From Liolophura sinensis (lineage: Eukaryota; Mollusca; Polyplacophora; Chitonida; Chitonidae): a DNA stretch of 60,000 bases. Numbering within the stretch: the stretch's first letter is position 1; each line of letters starts with the position of its first letter. Shown here piece after piece: positions 35,285 to 46,448 of the stretch. The DNA lies in NCBI RefSeq assembly GCF_032854445.1, contig NC_088304.1, positions 5,768,001-5,828,000 on the forward strand, in the 5' to 3' direction. The position numbers were made by a program, and so were the translations under genes. A model generated the notes under the pieces. That model searched no databases. It had not been told where the DNA came from and saw only the letters and a program-made list of their open reading frames with translations.

Positions 35285-35690
35285 TCAAAATGATGACAGA
35301 AGTCCACACCATTTCCTTAGGTTTTTAGTACATCAGCACTGAAACATTTTGCCTAATTCCCACAGTTCAACCCATTTAACCCATATTACATGTTTTTCTC
35401 TCTCCATAGTTCGGATCATCAAGTGTTTTACTTTAACAGGGCCTGTATATCCATTATCAGCCTTCATATCAAATTTTCCCAATCCATAATCCTTTCAGAG
35501 TCAGTTAAGTAGATTTCATCCTGTGTCGAATTAAATGAAACCCCACAGCAACATGACAGTTGATCAAAGAATACCGGAAAGAAGGTTATATAAAATATTT
35601 CGTATACCACATGTACTGTATTTACCCGAAAAATCTGCATCATGAAAGAGCATTTCAGAGGCAAATAAATATCATACAACATTACTTTTT

Positions 35691-35896
35691 CTTTCTTTAT
35701 TTATTTGATTGGTGTCTTATGCTGGAATATTTTACTTGTACGGCAGTGGCCAGCATTATGGTGGCAGAGCCCGGGAGAAACCTGTGACTGGTTGCTGCCA
35801 GACCTTCCCAAAACAGGGCCAGAGAGGAAGTCAGCATGAGCCGGTGAGCGTCTCCTGGGGTACTTATGGGGCCCATTTCCACAGAGGCTCCCAAAT
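35691..35896 (-). mobile_element. SINE group A, diverged, ~10-bp TSD
   Basis: Tail TTTATTTGATTGGTG, core CAGCATTATGGTGGCAGAGC, head side CAGCATGAGCCGGTGAGCGT. Flanked by ATTACTTTTT at 35681-35690 and 35897-35906. Internal deletions in the B-box region. Confidence 0.82.
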
Positions 35897-35906
35897 ATTA
35901 CTTTTT

Positions 35907-37027
35907 ATTTCAATTCCTCCAAAATGAAAGCCTCAAAAGTTAACACCTTTTCAAGATCTACAGAACTCTCAGAACGTACAGGAGGTCAGGATGTCATGCC
36001 AAAAAATTGTCCACATGACTTGTGCTATATATACAGTAAAATGGGGAGAAAGGCCAGGTAACTGTACATTCCTGGATAAATAAGTATCAAAGCACTGAAG
36101 ATTTAGTTATCCAGGAAGAGTAATGAAGTCTTTCTCCCACCTGAATGGCTGCACTGATGTTACATAATTAACAATTTCTGCGTTCAGCTCTGGGAGGGTG
36201 TGGAGATACAAAGTGCACAGATAGCATGATGACTGTGTTTTAATTCTCATTCTTTATAAATGGACCCCCTATCAAAATTTAGACTTGTGCAATTTTGGGG
36301 AAGATCAGTTGGGTGATGTCAAACAAACATATTTTCATTAACTGCCTTAAAGTCTGCCAGATCATCCAGCATGCACACAGGACAGGCATCATTAGAGTCG
36401 TTTCCATTGGAGCTGACATTTTGGAGCTTTGTTGTTCGGACACTGGTGAGGCTCAGACTACTGTGATTATCGTTTTATGTTCGTAATATCTGTACTTCAA
36501 AGCCCTCTGAAAACGACCTTCATTCTACACAGCCATGGTCTTGGATCTTTGATATCTTCATCTTGTAATGAACATTGCAATTACATGAAAAAGAGACAAA
36601 TTATATTCATTTACCCAACAAATGTCAACAGGCATACATATCTATGTTGGCATGCCATCTCTGAGCAGGCATTCTGTCCTTTTATTTCGTAAGATTTTCA
36701 TTTCCGCTGTGTTTGAAAGTTGGAAAGTTGGGATGAAAAGTTGGATGTTAACCATGCCTGAAAACAACTGACTGATCCTCAGGCTTCTTAATTCAGATCT
36801 GGGATTAAGATTATCTATCTTAATCCCAGTTCAGATCTAGCTAATAGCAAATCAACTATATGGAGAGGCACATACATTGTAGATTTAACATATTAACACT
36901 GAGATTGAATCCTATTTGAAAATATCTTATTTGTGTATGTGTGTATGTGACCTCTGACACCTGAGTAGCCAAATTCAACAATCCAGGTACATCTACATAT
37001 ATATATATACAACAATATTTAATATAC
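35907..37027. other. No gene seen (intron)
   Basis: Contains a small inverted pair AATTCAGATCTGGGATTAAG / CTTAATCCCAGTTCAGATC around 36790-36838. Confidence 0.5.
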
Positions 37028-37135
37028 CTGTAGCAGGAATAAGGCACTCATTAAATTTGGCCTCAAAGTCCTCTGTTTTGATGGTTTCCTGATCACTGAG
37101 CACTGGTGCAGTTTGAAGATCTTCTAGGTATCCAC
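37028..37135 (-). CDS. Exon with IKTEDFEAKFNECL motif
   Basis: 108 bases, phase 1 to phase 1. The acceptor TTTTTGTAG lies above 37135 and the donor CTACAG|GTATAT below 37028. The peptide starts GYLEDLQTAPVLSDQETIKT and continues EDFEAKFNECLIPAT. The stretch IKTEDFE is identical to that in the exon at 29196-29495, and GY-x-x-DL is also shared, so the two exons are probably duplicates that diverged. Function unknown. Confidence 0.8.
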
Positions 37136-37430
37136 CTACAAAAATCCGCCATACTTAAAGAATATTTAACCCCGAATCAAATAAAATAAATAAAAATATA
37201 AAAGATAACTAAGCTTACCGGTATAGTGTTTTAATTCCTGGTTTAGAGAAATGAATCACTTCCATACGGTGACTAAGAAAGCTAAATCATAGCACCTCAT
37301 TCCAACACAAAAATGTCAATGGGGGAGGCAAAAGTATAAAAAGGGTTGAGCCAGGTTTAAATTCAGATTTGACAAAAAAAGTCTTAATTCTTGTCTTGTG
37401 TGAAAAAAAAATATAATACCAGTGCCATAC

Positions 37431-37526
37431 CTTTCTTTCTACTCAAAACCTCTTGAAACTTTTCATCAACTTCTTTTGCCTGCAGAAAATCAAGGCCACT
37501 GCCACCAGTTGTATTCTTCTTTTTAT
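37431..37526 (-). CDS. Exon with VDEKFQEVL motif
   Basis: 96 bases, phase 1 in and out. It has an excellent acceptor (a run of T then CCAG above 37526) and donor GAAAG|GTATGG below 37431. The peptide begins DKKKNTTGGSGLDFLQAKEV and continues with DEKFQEVLSRKK. The nine residues VDEKFQEVL match the recurring motif, and like two other copies the motif ends four residues before the splice donor. It lies only 295 bases upstream of the next motif-bearing exon, as expected for exon duplication. Confidence 0.78.
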
Positions 37527-37654
37527 CTGGAAAAAAAAATATATAGCCGAATGACTGACTGATGGATTGATATTAGCGGTCGCAATGTCAATCCTCAAGG
37601 ACAATCATGTCCTACTGATGGTGTTCCCTCAATACATCATCATGATGAAACTAC

Positions 37655-37812
37655 CAGACAGGACACTAGACAAGACTCTGGACAAGGCACCATAAATGAC
37701 ACCAGGTAAGCCATCAGACTCAACACTAGACAAGATACCATAACTGACATTAGACAAGACACCATGGATGACATTAGACAAACCACCAGAAATGACACCA
37801 GACAAAGCACCA
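37655..37812. repeat. Degenerate ~27-bp array
   Basis: Units of the form GACAAGACACCATNAATGAC and variants. The minus frame L-S-x-V-I-x-G repeats accordingly. It lies just upstream of the exon at 37431-37526. Confidence 0.72.
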
Positions 37813-38072
37813 GACACAATGGTCAATCCTCTCAGGCCGGAGACTTATACAGTCTTGTGGGATATTACCAGCAGACCACGCATCATATGTGAAACTCACA
37901 GTCTACGACATGTTTCACATCGTGGAACAGGACTTATGACGTTTAGGTTGAGCACCGATGAGGTTGCTGTGAGTTTAAGCCCACCTTTACATCAGCCTTA
38001 TCTCACAAAGAATGACTAAACCACTAAATTACACTCAAAGTTATGTTTCTTTCCTGGCATACCATGGAAGGA

Positions 38073-38100
38073 CAAAAAAAAAAAAAAAAAAAAAAAAAAG
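38073..38100. repeat. Poly(A) run; C-rich run at 38206-38223
   Basis: About 26 A residues; a C-rich stretch follows 110 bp later. Confidence 0.85.
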
Positions 38101-38339
38101 AAAAGCAGATGGAGTTTGGGACAAAAAATTTTTCCAAGGCTGCAAGTTTTAAACCTGAAAGTATGACCAATTTGACAAGGAATTATCATCCCCCCATCCT
38201 CAAACCCCCTTCCCCCCCCCCCCATCTCTCCCACATACACCAATTATTTCCATTAAAAAATAAGAACAGAAAGAGCAAAAAAAAAAAATAAAATGATACA
38301 TTAGGATATAACAGAGATCAAAGCACGTGTACTTCTCAC

Positions 38340-38372
38340 CTGTCTTAAAACTGTCTGTCGATGTTGGTAAAA
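38340..38372 (-). CDS. Candidate 33-base exon
   Basis: The donor AAGACAG|GTGAGAAGT below 38340 is very good. The acceptor GTGACAAG above 38372 lacks a pyrimidine tract. The 33 bases are phase 1 to phase 1 and give LPTSTDSFKT, in keeping with the polar neighbours. Short open stretches of this kind occur by chance, so this is only a candidate. Confidence 0.28.
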
Positions 38373-38639
38373 CTTGTCACTGCACCAGTGCCTAACAGGT
38401 ACATTTACATGAATGCTCAGGCAAGTTCTACAGAATCATACCTTCACAATACTGACTCAATCAGGCAGCCGCTCATTCAATGAGCTTGCTGTCACAACAA
38501 TTTGTGTCCATCCAGGTGGGAAATTCACTTCATCATGTGAGATGACGCCAATAACCTCCAGGCCACATTAAGTCTCAGGGAGCTAAGCATAGACACCTGT
38601 GGAGCTCGTTAATGTGTAGCCTTGCGGTTTAACAAAGTC

Positions 38640-38705
38640 CTCATTAATTTTTCGGTCACATGACAAGGAGGAGACATTAGGTGTGTGTACCTATACTGTG
38701 TCACA
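38640..38705 (-). mobile_element. SINE group C tail fragment
   Basis: TCATTAATTTTTCGGTCACA, TGACAAGGAGGAGACATTAG and GTGTGTGTACCTATACTGTG match the tail side of group C. Confidence 0.6.
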
Positions 38706-38730
38706 GTCGTCAGATGACAGGTGAATTTAC

Positions 38731-38817
38731 CTGTATGGTCAGATGAGATATCTGTCATGACTCTAAATGATGTATCCATGCTTCCTGACCATTCAGACTT
38801 ACCTCCAACTTCTTTGT
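38731..38817 (-). CDS. Exon, S/D-rich
   Basis: 87 bases, phase 1 to phase 1. The acceptor ATTAGCAG above 38817 has a modest pyrimidine tract; the donor CATACAG|GTAAAT lies below 38731. The frame reads KEVGGKSEWSGSMDTSFRVM and then TDISSDHT. An internal GGAG|GTAAGT in the same phase would be a stronger donor and would shorten the exon to 12 bases, so alternative splicing is possible. The GGKSE start resembles GGKTE in the exon at 31781-31879. Confidence 0.55.
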
Positions 38818-39027
38818 CTGCTAATCGATTCCGTCCAAATCAATGACAGGAATAATGACCGCTAGCAAGTTTATTAATCTCCCTATCCGCCCGATTCTCT
38901 GATCTCGCTTGACAATAGATTACCAGTTTTCAGTGACAATTAAGGACAGCCAGCTATTCCAAATTTGAATGTAAACTATAAATCTGACATATTTTCTGAG
39001 ATCATTGTTCCAGTATACAATATACTG

Positions 39028-39292
39028 ATTTATTTATTCATTTATTTGATTGGTGTTTAACTTCGTGTAATACTTCACTTATACGATGGCTGCCAGCATT
39101 ATGGTGTGAGGAAACCGGGTAAAGACCAGGCCAAACCCACGATCATCCGCAGGTTGCTGACAGACCTTCCCACGTATGGCCCAAGAGGAAGCCAGCTTGA
39201 GCTGGACTTGGACTCACAGTGACCGCATGGGTGAGAGGCTCTGGGGTGAGTGTGCTGCACTGGCGTGCTAACCACCTCAGTCATGGAGAACC
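39028..39292 (-). mobile_element. SINE group A, near full length
   Basis: Tail TTTATTTGATTGGTGTTTAA, core and B-box side GAGCTGGACTTGGACTCACA, A-box side GCGTGCTAACCACCTCAG. A possible 8-bp flanking repeat ACAATATA lies at about 39017 and 39299. Confidence 0.85.
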
Positions 39293-39432
39293 CCCGGACA
39301 ATATATGTGTAAGCAGTTGATAGTACTCTTGCTCTGGGCATTAGCACAATTTAAGGTTAACTGAACTGCACTTATAAGCCACATAGGAGACATTTTATCT
39401 GTTACGGTAAACCTGCACACTTCAGTTTCCCA

Positions 39433-39690
39433 AAGCCATAAAACTGACCACCATCGTATAAATGAACTTAAATTTGGTAGCTACCAAACAGCTCACCTGT
39501 AGAAGACACTTGAATGCAGGACTTGGGCTCACAGCATAATTTACTGAATTTGGTAATTTACGGTAATTAATACGCACACAGAGCATCAGCAATTGAGCGT
39601 ACATGTGAATGTGAAACTCCAGGTCAATACATGCAGTACTTTCTGAGAAACCACCCCTCACACTTTGCAAAACATTGCTTCTTTTATATA
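39433..39690 (+). repeat. Dispersed repeat G, copy 2
   Basis: Similar to 27815-28175; contains AATTTGGTAATTTACGGTAA and CACAGAGCATCAGC. A further related part occurs at 39985-40070. Confidence 0.62.
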
Positions 39691-39814
39691 CAAAATATAA
39701 ATTTTGTAATTTACGGTATTTAATATGCACACTGCAAATCAACAATGCCACATCCCCTATGTGTCATTGTGTTCTACATGTGTGCAAAGTGATAACAGTC
39801 ATTACCTGGATTAT

Positions 39815-39975
39815 TGGTACCTTCTACACAGGAGAGTTATGAGACCAATGTAAAATCACGTAAGTCATGGGAAGTTAGGGGAAGGTGAGCATATGTATTT
39901 TACAGTGGCAAATGGAGTATTAAAACTGTGAACAGAGAAAGTGATCTTCTGTTATGAACTCGGTGATAAGTTATA
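39815..39975 (+). repeat. Dispersed repeat H, copy 2
   Basis: Similar to 9580-9765; contains GAGAGTTATGAGACCAATGT and GTGAACAGAGAAAGTGATCT. Confidence 0.6.
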
Positions 39976-40338
39976 ACTAGTGACACAAAGCCTGAGCTCA
40001 ATACAACACCACCCTAACATTTTGTTTAACACTGATTTCTCCGTTATTGAACGCCAGTGCCGATTTTGTGTGCAGCTATAAACTAGTATGACGTTAAACA
40101 CAGTCTCCTGCCTAAACAAATTTTTTGTCTTCTTTTAAATATTGAATATCATATAAAACAAAATTTTTTGCTTCCATATAGTAACTTTAGAAGTTCTTAT
40201 TTTCATAATTTTATTTTGTTCATTTCTGCTTCTCGTGTCAGAATTATAATATTTTCATCGTTGACTTTGAAAGGCGTACGGATTCCTAATCTCAACACAC
40301 CATAGAGAAAACATCACTCACATCTAACTACGTTGTTG

Positions 40339-40367
40339 TTCATTCATTCATTCATTCCTTCATTCGT
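40339..40367. repeat. (TTCA)n microsatellite
   Basis: TTCATTCATTCATTCATTCC and continuation. Confidence 0.85.
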
Positions 40368-40391
40368 TCTGATAATTCTAACACTAATTAT

Positions 40392-41246
40392 GTGATGTAC
40401 TCAAGAACATTTCACTTCTACGACGGCAGTTAGCATTATGGTGTCAGAAAAGCGGACAGAGCCCTGGGAAACTCCATGATCATCTGCAGGTTGCTGACAG
40501 ACCTTCCCATGGACAGCCAGAGAGGAAGCCAGCCTGCGCTGAACTTAAAGGATACATGAAAAGGAACTATAAAACAAATATTATGTTTTCATTCCAAATG
40601 AAAAAAATGATGCCATGGAATTTTTGTTAAAAACATTTCATTTTGGTGGCATTTTTGCACCTCTTTATTATCCCTCTATATTATGCGTATTTTCCATCAA
40701 TGGTTGGATTTTTTCAGAAATTACATCATCGTAGATCTTGCTCGGAACTCAGTGAACACCCGCTGAAGTGTCACAAACTCAATGGACCATGTCGCTACAT
40801 TATGGTCAAGGTGACGTACCCAGATACTGCATGGTTTCCTCAGGCCAGGGTAGCGCCCCTTCTGCGCCCCTACACCTGCTCCCATTCGGTCCGTTCCCCA
40901 CAACCCTGCTCCCATCTGGCCAGACCTCTTTGGTCTGTCCTCCCCAGTTCTTTTTAAACAGGGACCATCATTGACGTCACTGCTGCTAGCTAGTTAATTT
41001 CAAGACTGATCGTTGGGGCCTTAAGAAAACTGTTTTTTGAAACCATTTTTACCACCCAAAGCGAAAGTAGAAAAATTTGTGTGTACTGTTACATGTTATT
41101 ACACATGATAATCTGCACATTAAGAAATAAAACCAAAGCTTTTCATGTAACCTTTAAACCCGCAGTGACCCGCATGGGTGAGACGTTCGTGGGTCATAGT
41201 GCCATGCTGGCACCCTAACCACCTCAGCCATGGAGGCCTCCAAGGC
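40392..41246 (-). mobile_element. SINE group A split by a TTAA element
   Basis: Tail and core at 40392-40544 (ATGTACTCAAGAACATTTCA, GGTTGCTGACAGACCTTCCC), head at 41158-41246 (CGCAGTGACCCGCATGGGTG, CACCCTAACCACCTCAGCCA). Removing the inserted element restores a continuous SINE, so the SINE is the older of the two. Confidence 0.85.
40545..41157. mobile_element. TIR element with TTAA target duplication
   Basis: Ends TTAAAGGATACATGAAAAG and the reverse complement of CTTTTCATGTAACCTTTAA differ at one base over 19. TTAA occurs at both ends (40545-40548, 41154-41157). About 605 bp between them and no transposase frame, so non-autonomous. A TTAA duplication is typical of piggyBac, but the ends do not begin CCC, so the superfamily is open. 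Confidence 0.82.
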
Positions 41247-41287
41247 CAGAGAGGAAGCCAGGATGGACATCAAGGTGCTTAGTATTC

Positions 41288-41844
41288 TTAAAGGAGAAGA
41301 AAATTTAAATATCAGTCAAATACCATTGAAAAGACTATGCATTTCCTCGCAGGTGCATACCACAGAGAAAATTCTAATATGTGCCTCAAGTTGATAAATT
41401 ATAAATAAAGTCAGCACCAAAATCCTCTGAACTAGTCCTGAAGTCTTTTGTGTTAGGAGGAGAATTGCTGTCGGAAACCGCCGAAGTGCAGTTCATACAT
41501 TTCCTGTAGAACTCTTCACAGAAGGTAGCGAACAGCACAGTTCATTTTCCATTTGACGATCAGGAAACCGGAATGTTGGACGTAGGTTCTGAGTTTACAC
41601 GAACAAGCCGGCAATTTTAATGATTCTCAATGGCTGAGAGGCAACATAACCCCAGCATAAATTACAGGGTCTTAAAGATGGAGGATGCGATGGACTCAGC
41701 GATTTATGCCAGCTTTGCCGTTTTCAGGCTCTACGTGTATGGCGAGGAGAAATCACAAAATTATGCAAAAGGCACCACCAGATATAAAAAAATGTGCTCT
41801 TTTCAGCCTATAGTATCATGTTTTGAAGTTTTCTTCTCCTTTAA
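41288..41844. mobile_element. Second TTAA-flanked TIR element
   Basis: The left end TTAAAGGAGAAGAAAA is exactly inverted at the right (TTTTCTTCTCCTTTAA). TTAA at 41288-41291 and 41841-41844, with about 549 bp between. A 93-codon plus frame (41630-41911) starts inside and runs through the right end; its first part (KMEDAMDSAIYASFAVFRLY) looks more protein-like than the rest but is not recognised. Confidence 0.8.
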
Positions 41845-42349
41845 AGCTCCAAACAAAAATGATATTCACTACTGTAATACTTCTAATTTATATCAGACAG
41901 CTTGTTTTTAAGGGTTTAAATAGCCTGAGAGTCCATTGTACGACGATTGCAGGAATGGAATAGGAGAATAGGTATAATTTTTCTCAATGCTTACATGTAA
42001 GTCAGTAAGTCAGAGGATCAAAGCCGCATCTGCTTATGCGGGAACGTCACACTCTATTCAGTAGACATACAACTGTATCTACAGCTGGGACCCCCACAGG
42101 AGCTCATGACAGTCAAATACTTTATGCAGACTATAAAGTGCTGTTTGTTGTTTGATATTGGCTGCTAGTGTATTAAACAGTTTCGCAAAGATGTCGTACA
42201 TGTAGGATAATTGCATATATTGGACAATGATACGGTAAAAGTGATGTATAAAACATTGTACGACATATGCACGATAAAACCATGTTGTACGACGCTTTGT
42301 GAAACTGGTCCCTGGCTTCTAGTAGGGTTATTTGGCTATACAATACATC
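41845..42349. other. No feature seen
   Basis: No recognised repeats or exons. Confidence 0.5.
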
Positions 42350-42541
42350 TACCCTAATTCCTCAACTTTCGTTACAATCTATGTACATTTTTAATTTGAT
42401 CTTAGGGACAACACTACATTGGTTGGATTGGCAAATTTCAGGGCTTTACAAAAAGCATACTTTTATAAGTCTACACAGAATAATGCCCTCCGAATATGCT
42501 TGAATAAACACCTTGTAAACACATGAAAAGAATTACAGTAT
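42350..42541 (+). mobile_element. TIR element D, copy
   Basis: CCTAATTCCTCAACTTTCGT, ACAACACTACATTGGTTGGA, CAGGGCTTTACAAAAAGCAT and CGAATATGCTTGAATAAACA, ending GAAAAGAATTACAGTA. Near full length. Confidence 0.78.
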
Positions 42542-42945
42542 GATATTTCTTGTTGCAGCCAATTGGATCTATGATCTGTATCTCTTGCTGACTTAGCTGA
42601 AGCTCTGAGTACAGGTAAGTCGGGAGAGTTGTCAGGTACCTAGTCAAGACATGAGAATACCGTAAACCACCTCAAATTTCATGCGTCCAATACTTTCACA
42701 CAGCTGAAATGGCAGTAAGATGAGGAGAGAGATTAATCAGACCCCCACCCTCACCCCCAGTCATTGCATTAATCTTCATGTCATCTTGAACTAGACTTGA
42801 AGATCTCCCCATCGGTCATAAATTTTTCCCATTGAATCTAAGTATCAGGCAACAACTGTTATAATCTAATTAATAACAAACCTCAGTTTTGCTAAGAAAT
42901 GTATTTTAGTGGCATTAAACATGTTATAATATAAATTATCTTAAT

Positions 42946-43139
42946 TCCTCAACATTTTTGCATATGAAAGCGCAATTTTCAGTGCAATTTATGCACACCT
43001 TTAAGCTGGTTTTGGAGACAAAACTACATTGCGTAGATTGGCAGATTTCATGGTTTCACAAAAAGTGTAATTTTATCACTCTTCACAGAATAATGCCTTC
43101 AGAATAGGCTTGAATGAAAAGGTTGAAGAATTACAGTAT
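42946..43139 (+). mobile_element. TIR element D, copy
   Basis: CTTAATTCCTCAACATTTTT, TTTATGCACACCTTTAAGCT, GAGACAAAACTACATTGCGT and AATGCCTTCAGAATAGGCTT, ending GGTTGAAGAATTACAGTA. The ACACCTTGCAAACA segment is deleted compared with 1464-1690. Confidence 0.8.
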
Positions 43140-43802
43140 TTATGTTTGCTGAAACCTACATTTTCCCTTATACCAGATATACCAGATGTACCTTCCAAAA
43201 AAACACTCAAAAAACATTCAAAGACCAATAATGGTCTAATGTTTGGCCTGTAAAAATGCCACTTTCAGATGCACATTACCGCCTTAACTTTACTTTAAAT
43301 GCGGACATTTATGTCTAGAATTCTGATCAAAAAAAAAAGATCCAATTTCACACAAAATTCTTATGTGTCTCTATAAGGTGAATGATACAGCACAGTCATG
43401 GGGCAAATTTTTGGTCATTTACTGCAATGGGTGGCTGATAATTAAGAGATAATGCTCCTACAGTGCGTGGCTAATTACAGTTTTATGGTCAGTGGGGTGC
43501 TGGTAGACCTTCCCACTGATTTGTGGCTTGTAATTTTTGTACCTACATCTTCAATCACATTCACAATAGCTTATCATTGAGCTGTATCCTGTTCAAAGTG
43601 GTCTGTTCAAGTTATGCCTTACAGGAATATAAAATTGAAGCTGATTGGCTGACGATGGAGATAGGATTTCCTGGGTCAAATCTTGCAGCCTTAGTCGCAC
43701 TTGAATAACTACAATTCAGCTTAGTCAAGGCATAGTCGGGACTTGCCTGTCTCTCACAACACCAAATCACAATCAATTCTGTATCTCTATAATATAAATA
43801 GT
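43140..43802. other. No gene seen
   Basis: No recognised repeats or exons. Confidence 0.5.
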
Positions 43803-43936
43803 ATCCGTATGTGGGAAGGTCTTCCAGCAACCTGCAAATGGTCCTGGCTTTCCTCCAATCACAATGGTGGCCGCCATCATATAAGTGAAATATTCTTGAG
43901 TATGGCATAAAACACCTATCAAATAAACTAATAAAT
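43803..43936 (+). mobile_element. SINE group A, 5'-truncated
   Basis: CGTATGTGGGAAGGTCTTCC, GCAACCTGCAAATGGTCCTG and GAAATATTCTTGAGTATGGC, with an ATCAAATAAACTAATAAA tail. Head missing. Confidence 0.82.
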
Positions 43937-44229
43937 CCAAACTATGAAACCAGTGTGGGTTTGAACGTCATTCAGTTTATTACAGACTTTATATACAGAT
44001 CACACATTATGTCATATCAAGCAAGTGTTTCAGGTGTCCTTTAAGGCGGTGTTAATGAATTAGCAGTAAAAAACTAGGGCATGTCCCAGTAGTAACAGTC
44101 GTACGTTCTGTTTAGTGTGTTGTCCAAAATGCCATGTAAAACTTTCCATCTTAAATGGCACATTAATCTGATACATTGATTTCTGGTTATTTTTGTGGGG
44201 TATTTTGCACAAATATTCGTTCTATGTTA

Positions 44230-44360
44230 TCTACTGTAAATCTTCAACCTTTTCAACCACTGAAGTAGGCCTACTCTTTTCAGTGAAATTTATGCAAACA
44301 ATTATAATGAAAATGACACGACTAAAACATGATTTGTTTGTGTCATTAACCCTGCAAGCT
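44230..44360 (+). mobile_element. TIR element E, partial
   Basis: Starts CTACTGTAAATCTTCAACCT, continues CTTTTCAGTGAAATTTATGC, AATTATAATGAAAATGACAC and TTTGTTTGTGTCATTAACCC, as in the left half of 2098-2328. The right half is not recognised. Confidence 0.68.
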
Positions 44361-45483
44361 TCATAACACTGTGCGACGACTGTTCACGACAGGCAAATGT
44401 GGAAGAAATGCTACAATAAAATTCTACTCTATCAGACAATTATCGAATCTGGTCTCCTTGTGCTGTTTATAAAGCATGCTGTTGTAAAACGAGAACCATA
44501 GTTAATTAGAATTATTCCATAATTATTCACGAGCAACAAGATACCTGTAGATATGCTCAGGTAAGCCCAGGTGTCACATAGCAACATACAACACACCTGT
44601 ACACATAGAACGACATGAACCCACTGAATCAACCAATGATTACAAACCACCTGTATCATCTAGGTATAAAGTTGTTTGTTTCGTGTAACAAGCTGGGTTT
44701 TTCAAACTTTATGGCTGGCTTATTTATTTTATTTTATTTTCTTAAGAATGGATTCTCTGGGCATCTGTATTATATATGATACAAGACCTGGTTTAGGCTC
44801 CAAAGCAATTTTCAAGTCAAACACATTGCTGTGTCGATTTTGGCAAAAATTGATCAACACTGAATTCTTGGTAAACACCAAAAATTTGATTTGAATAGCG
44901 AATATGGATTTTTTGCCAACAGTCTTTGGTATGATCTCTTTAATTATTACATTTCACATTTGTTTAAGATATTCCCAAACTGCAACAAGCTTTCAATGAA
45001 CAAATTTTGAAAAGAAAAAAGGGATATCCAGTTTTTTTTGGTACGTATGTTTACCCCAAACAAGCTACTTCTTAATTTTAACACCCTCACCTCTTCATTT
45101 TGTCTCATCATGATATTTTTTAGATAATTTTCCTGTCTTTTCAATGGTTTTTTGTTAACACAAATAGGAAAAATTGATAAATCAGTCCACATTCTCACAA
45201 GGACTTGCTGTGAGCTATAAATTAAACTTTAAATTGGTAGCCTTCCTATCCAAAAGACCACCACGTCTCCGCTTCCATCTTGCCGGGTAATCTGATATCA
45301 AACTGAAAGAGTATATATACTGTGACTTTACACTGATAGAAGCATGACATCTCACTGTGGCTACATGTATATTGCTAGTATTGATTTTACCTGTATCTAC
45401 CGGCCACTTCCTATGTCATGTCAGTTATATACGACGACAACGATTAGACATCCGAGTACAGTCACCCACACATAGAAGACACG
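44361..45483. other. No gene seen
   Basis: No recognised repeats; a possible 27-base phase-1 segment near 44599 is within chance expectation. Confidence 0.5.
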
Positions 45484-45770
45484 TACAGTGAGTGAGTGAG
45501 TGAGTGAGTGAATGAGTGAATGCTTGGGGTTTAACATCGTACTTAACAATTTTTCTGTCATATGACAATGAAGGAGCCCTTAGAGTGCATGTAATGTGCC
45601 TCCTTGTTGCAGGACGGATTTCCACCACTCCTTTTATCTAGTGCTGCTTCATTGAGACGCCTTACTGAAGGCAAGTAAGACACCCCCCCCCCCCCAGCCA
45701 TTATACTGATACGCGTCTATCTCTTCATGCTGAACATCAAGCGAGGAAGATACAACTCCCTCTTTTGATA
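45484..45770 (-). mobile_element. SINE group B, head-truncated
   Basis: GAGTGAGTGAGTGAGTGAAT, GGGGTTTAACATCGTACTTA, CTCCTTGTTGCAGGACGGAT, TATCTAGTGCTGCTTCATTG and CATCAAGCGAGGAAGATACA. It matches 15594-15965 up to the CTCCCTCTTTTGAT boundary, after which the head is missing. Confidence 0.8.
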
Positions 45771-46116
45771 CATGCACCAGAACCTCCATATGCGTGTGAA
45801 CTGCCTATGAAAGGGTAGTACAGACAGCATAAATACTACAGGTGTAAACGCTACACCTTTTTTAATGTCCTCGGCATATTCATGGATTCTAAATAATATC
45901 AGTGATTTTTATTACCCTAAATAAACATCGATTTCGTCCGTGACTAACTTGCCCATTTTTCTTGGTTCTGAGAGAAAGGTGTTTTGAGGTTTCTGAGGAA
46001 AATGGGATGATATTCTTCTGGAAACTTGTAAGTTTCAGCACCAAAAATAATATTTTGCAACATTTATTTGCCTCTAAAAATGCACTTTTGTGGGCAAAAT
46101 TTTTAGGCTATATACG

Positions 46117-46345
46117 CCAGAATTCTTGAATATGGCACTACCAAATAAAAGAAGTATTTTTGTTTTATACGTGAATAGTAACTTCTCAAATATGGCACTA
46201 CCAACTAATGTAAATATTTTTGTTCTACAAGTGAATGAAAAATTCTCCAATATGGCACTATCAAATAAAAGAAATATTTTTGCATTATTAGTGAATGAAA
46301 ATTCTTGAATATGGCACTACAAGATAAAAGAAATATTTCTGAGGA
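46117..46345 (+). repeat. 62-bp tandem repeat, about 3.5 units
   Basis: AATATGGCACTACCAA(A/C)TAA and ATTTTTGTTTTATACGTGAA repeat about every 60-64 bp. The plus frame NMALPNKR...F is a by-product. Confidence 0.9.
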
Positions 46346-46448
46346 ATGATTAAATATAAAATATAAGGGAATAAAGGAAAAAATAGCTGATACTGTGGAT
46401 AATTTTTAACCCTTTTTATATAATAAAACATGAACTTTCGCTGCCTCC

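Noticed and set aside
40643-40957. 104-codon plus frame rich in proline and arginine
   Set aside because: It lies wholly inside the TTAA element and has no recognised transposase motif.
44599-44625. 27-base phase-1 segment with acceptor TTGATTCAG and donor ACAG|GTGTG
   Set aside because: Donor is poor and such short open segments are expected by chance in AT-rich DNA.
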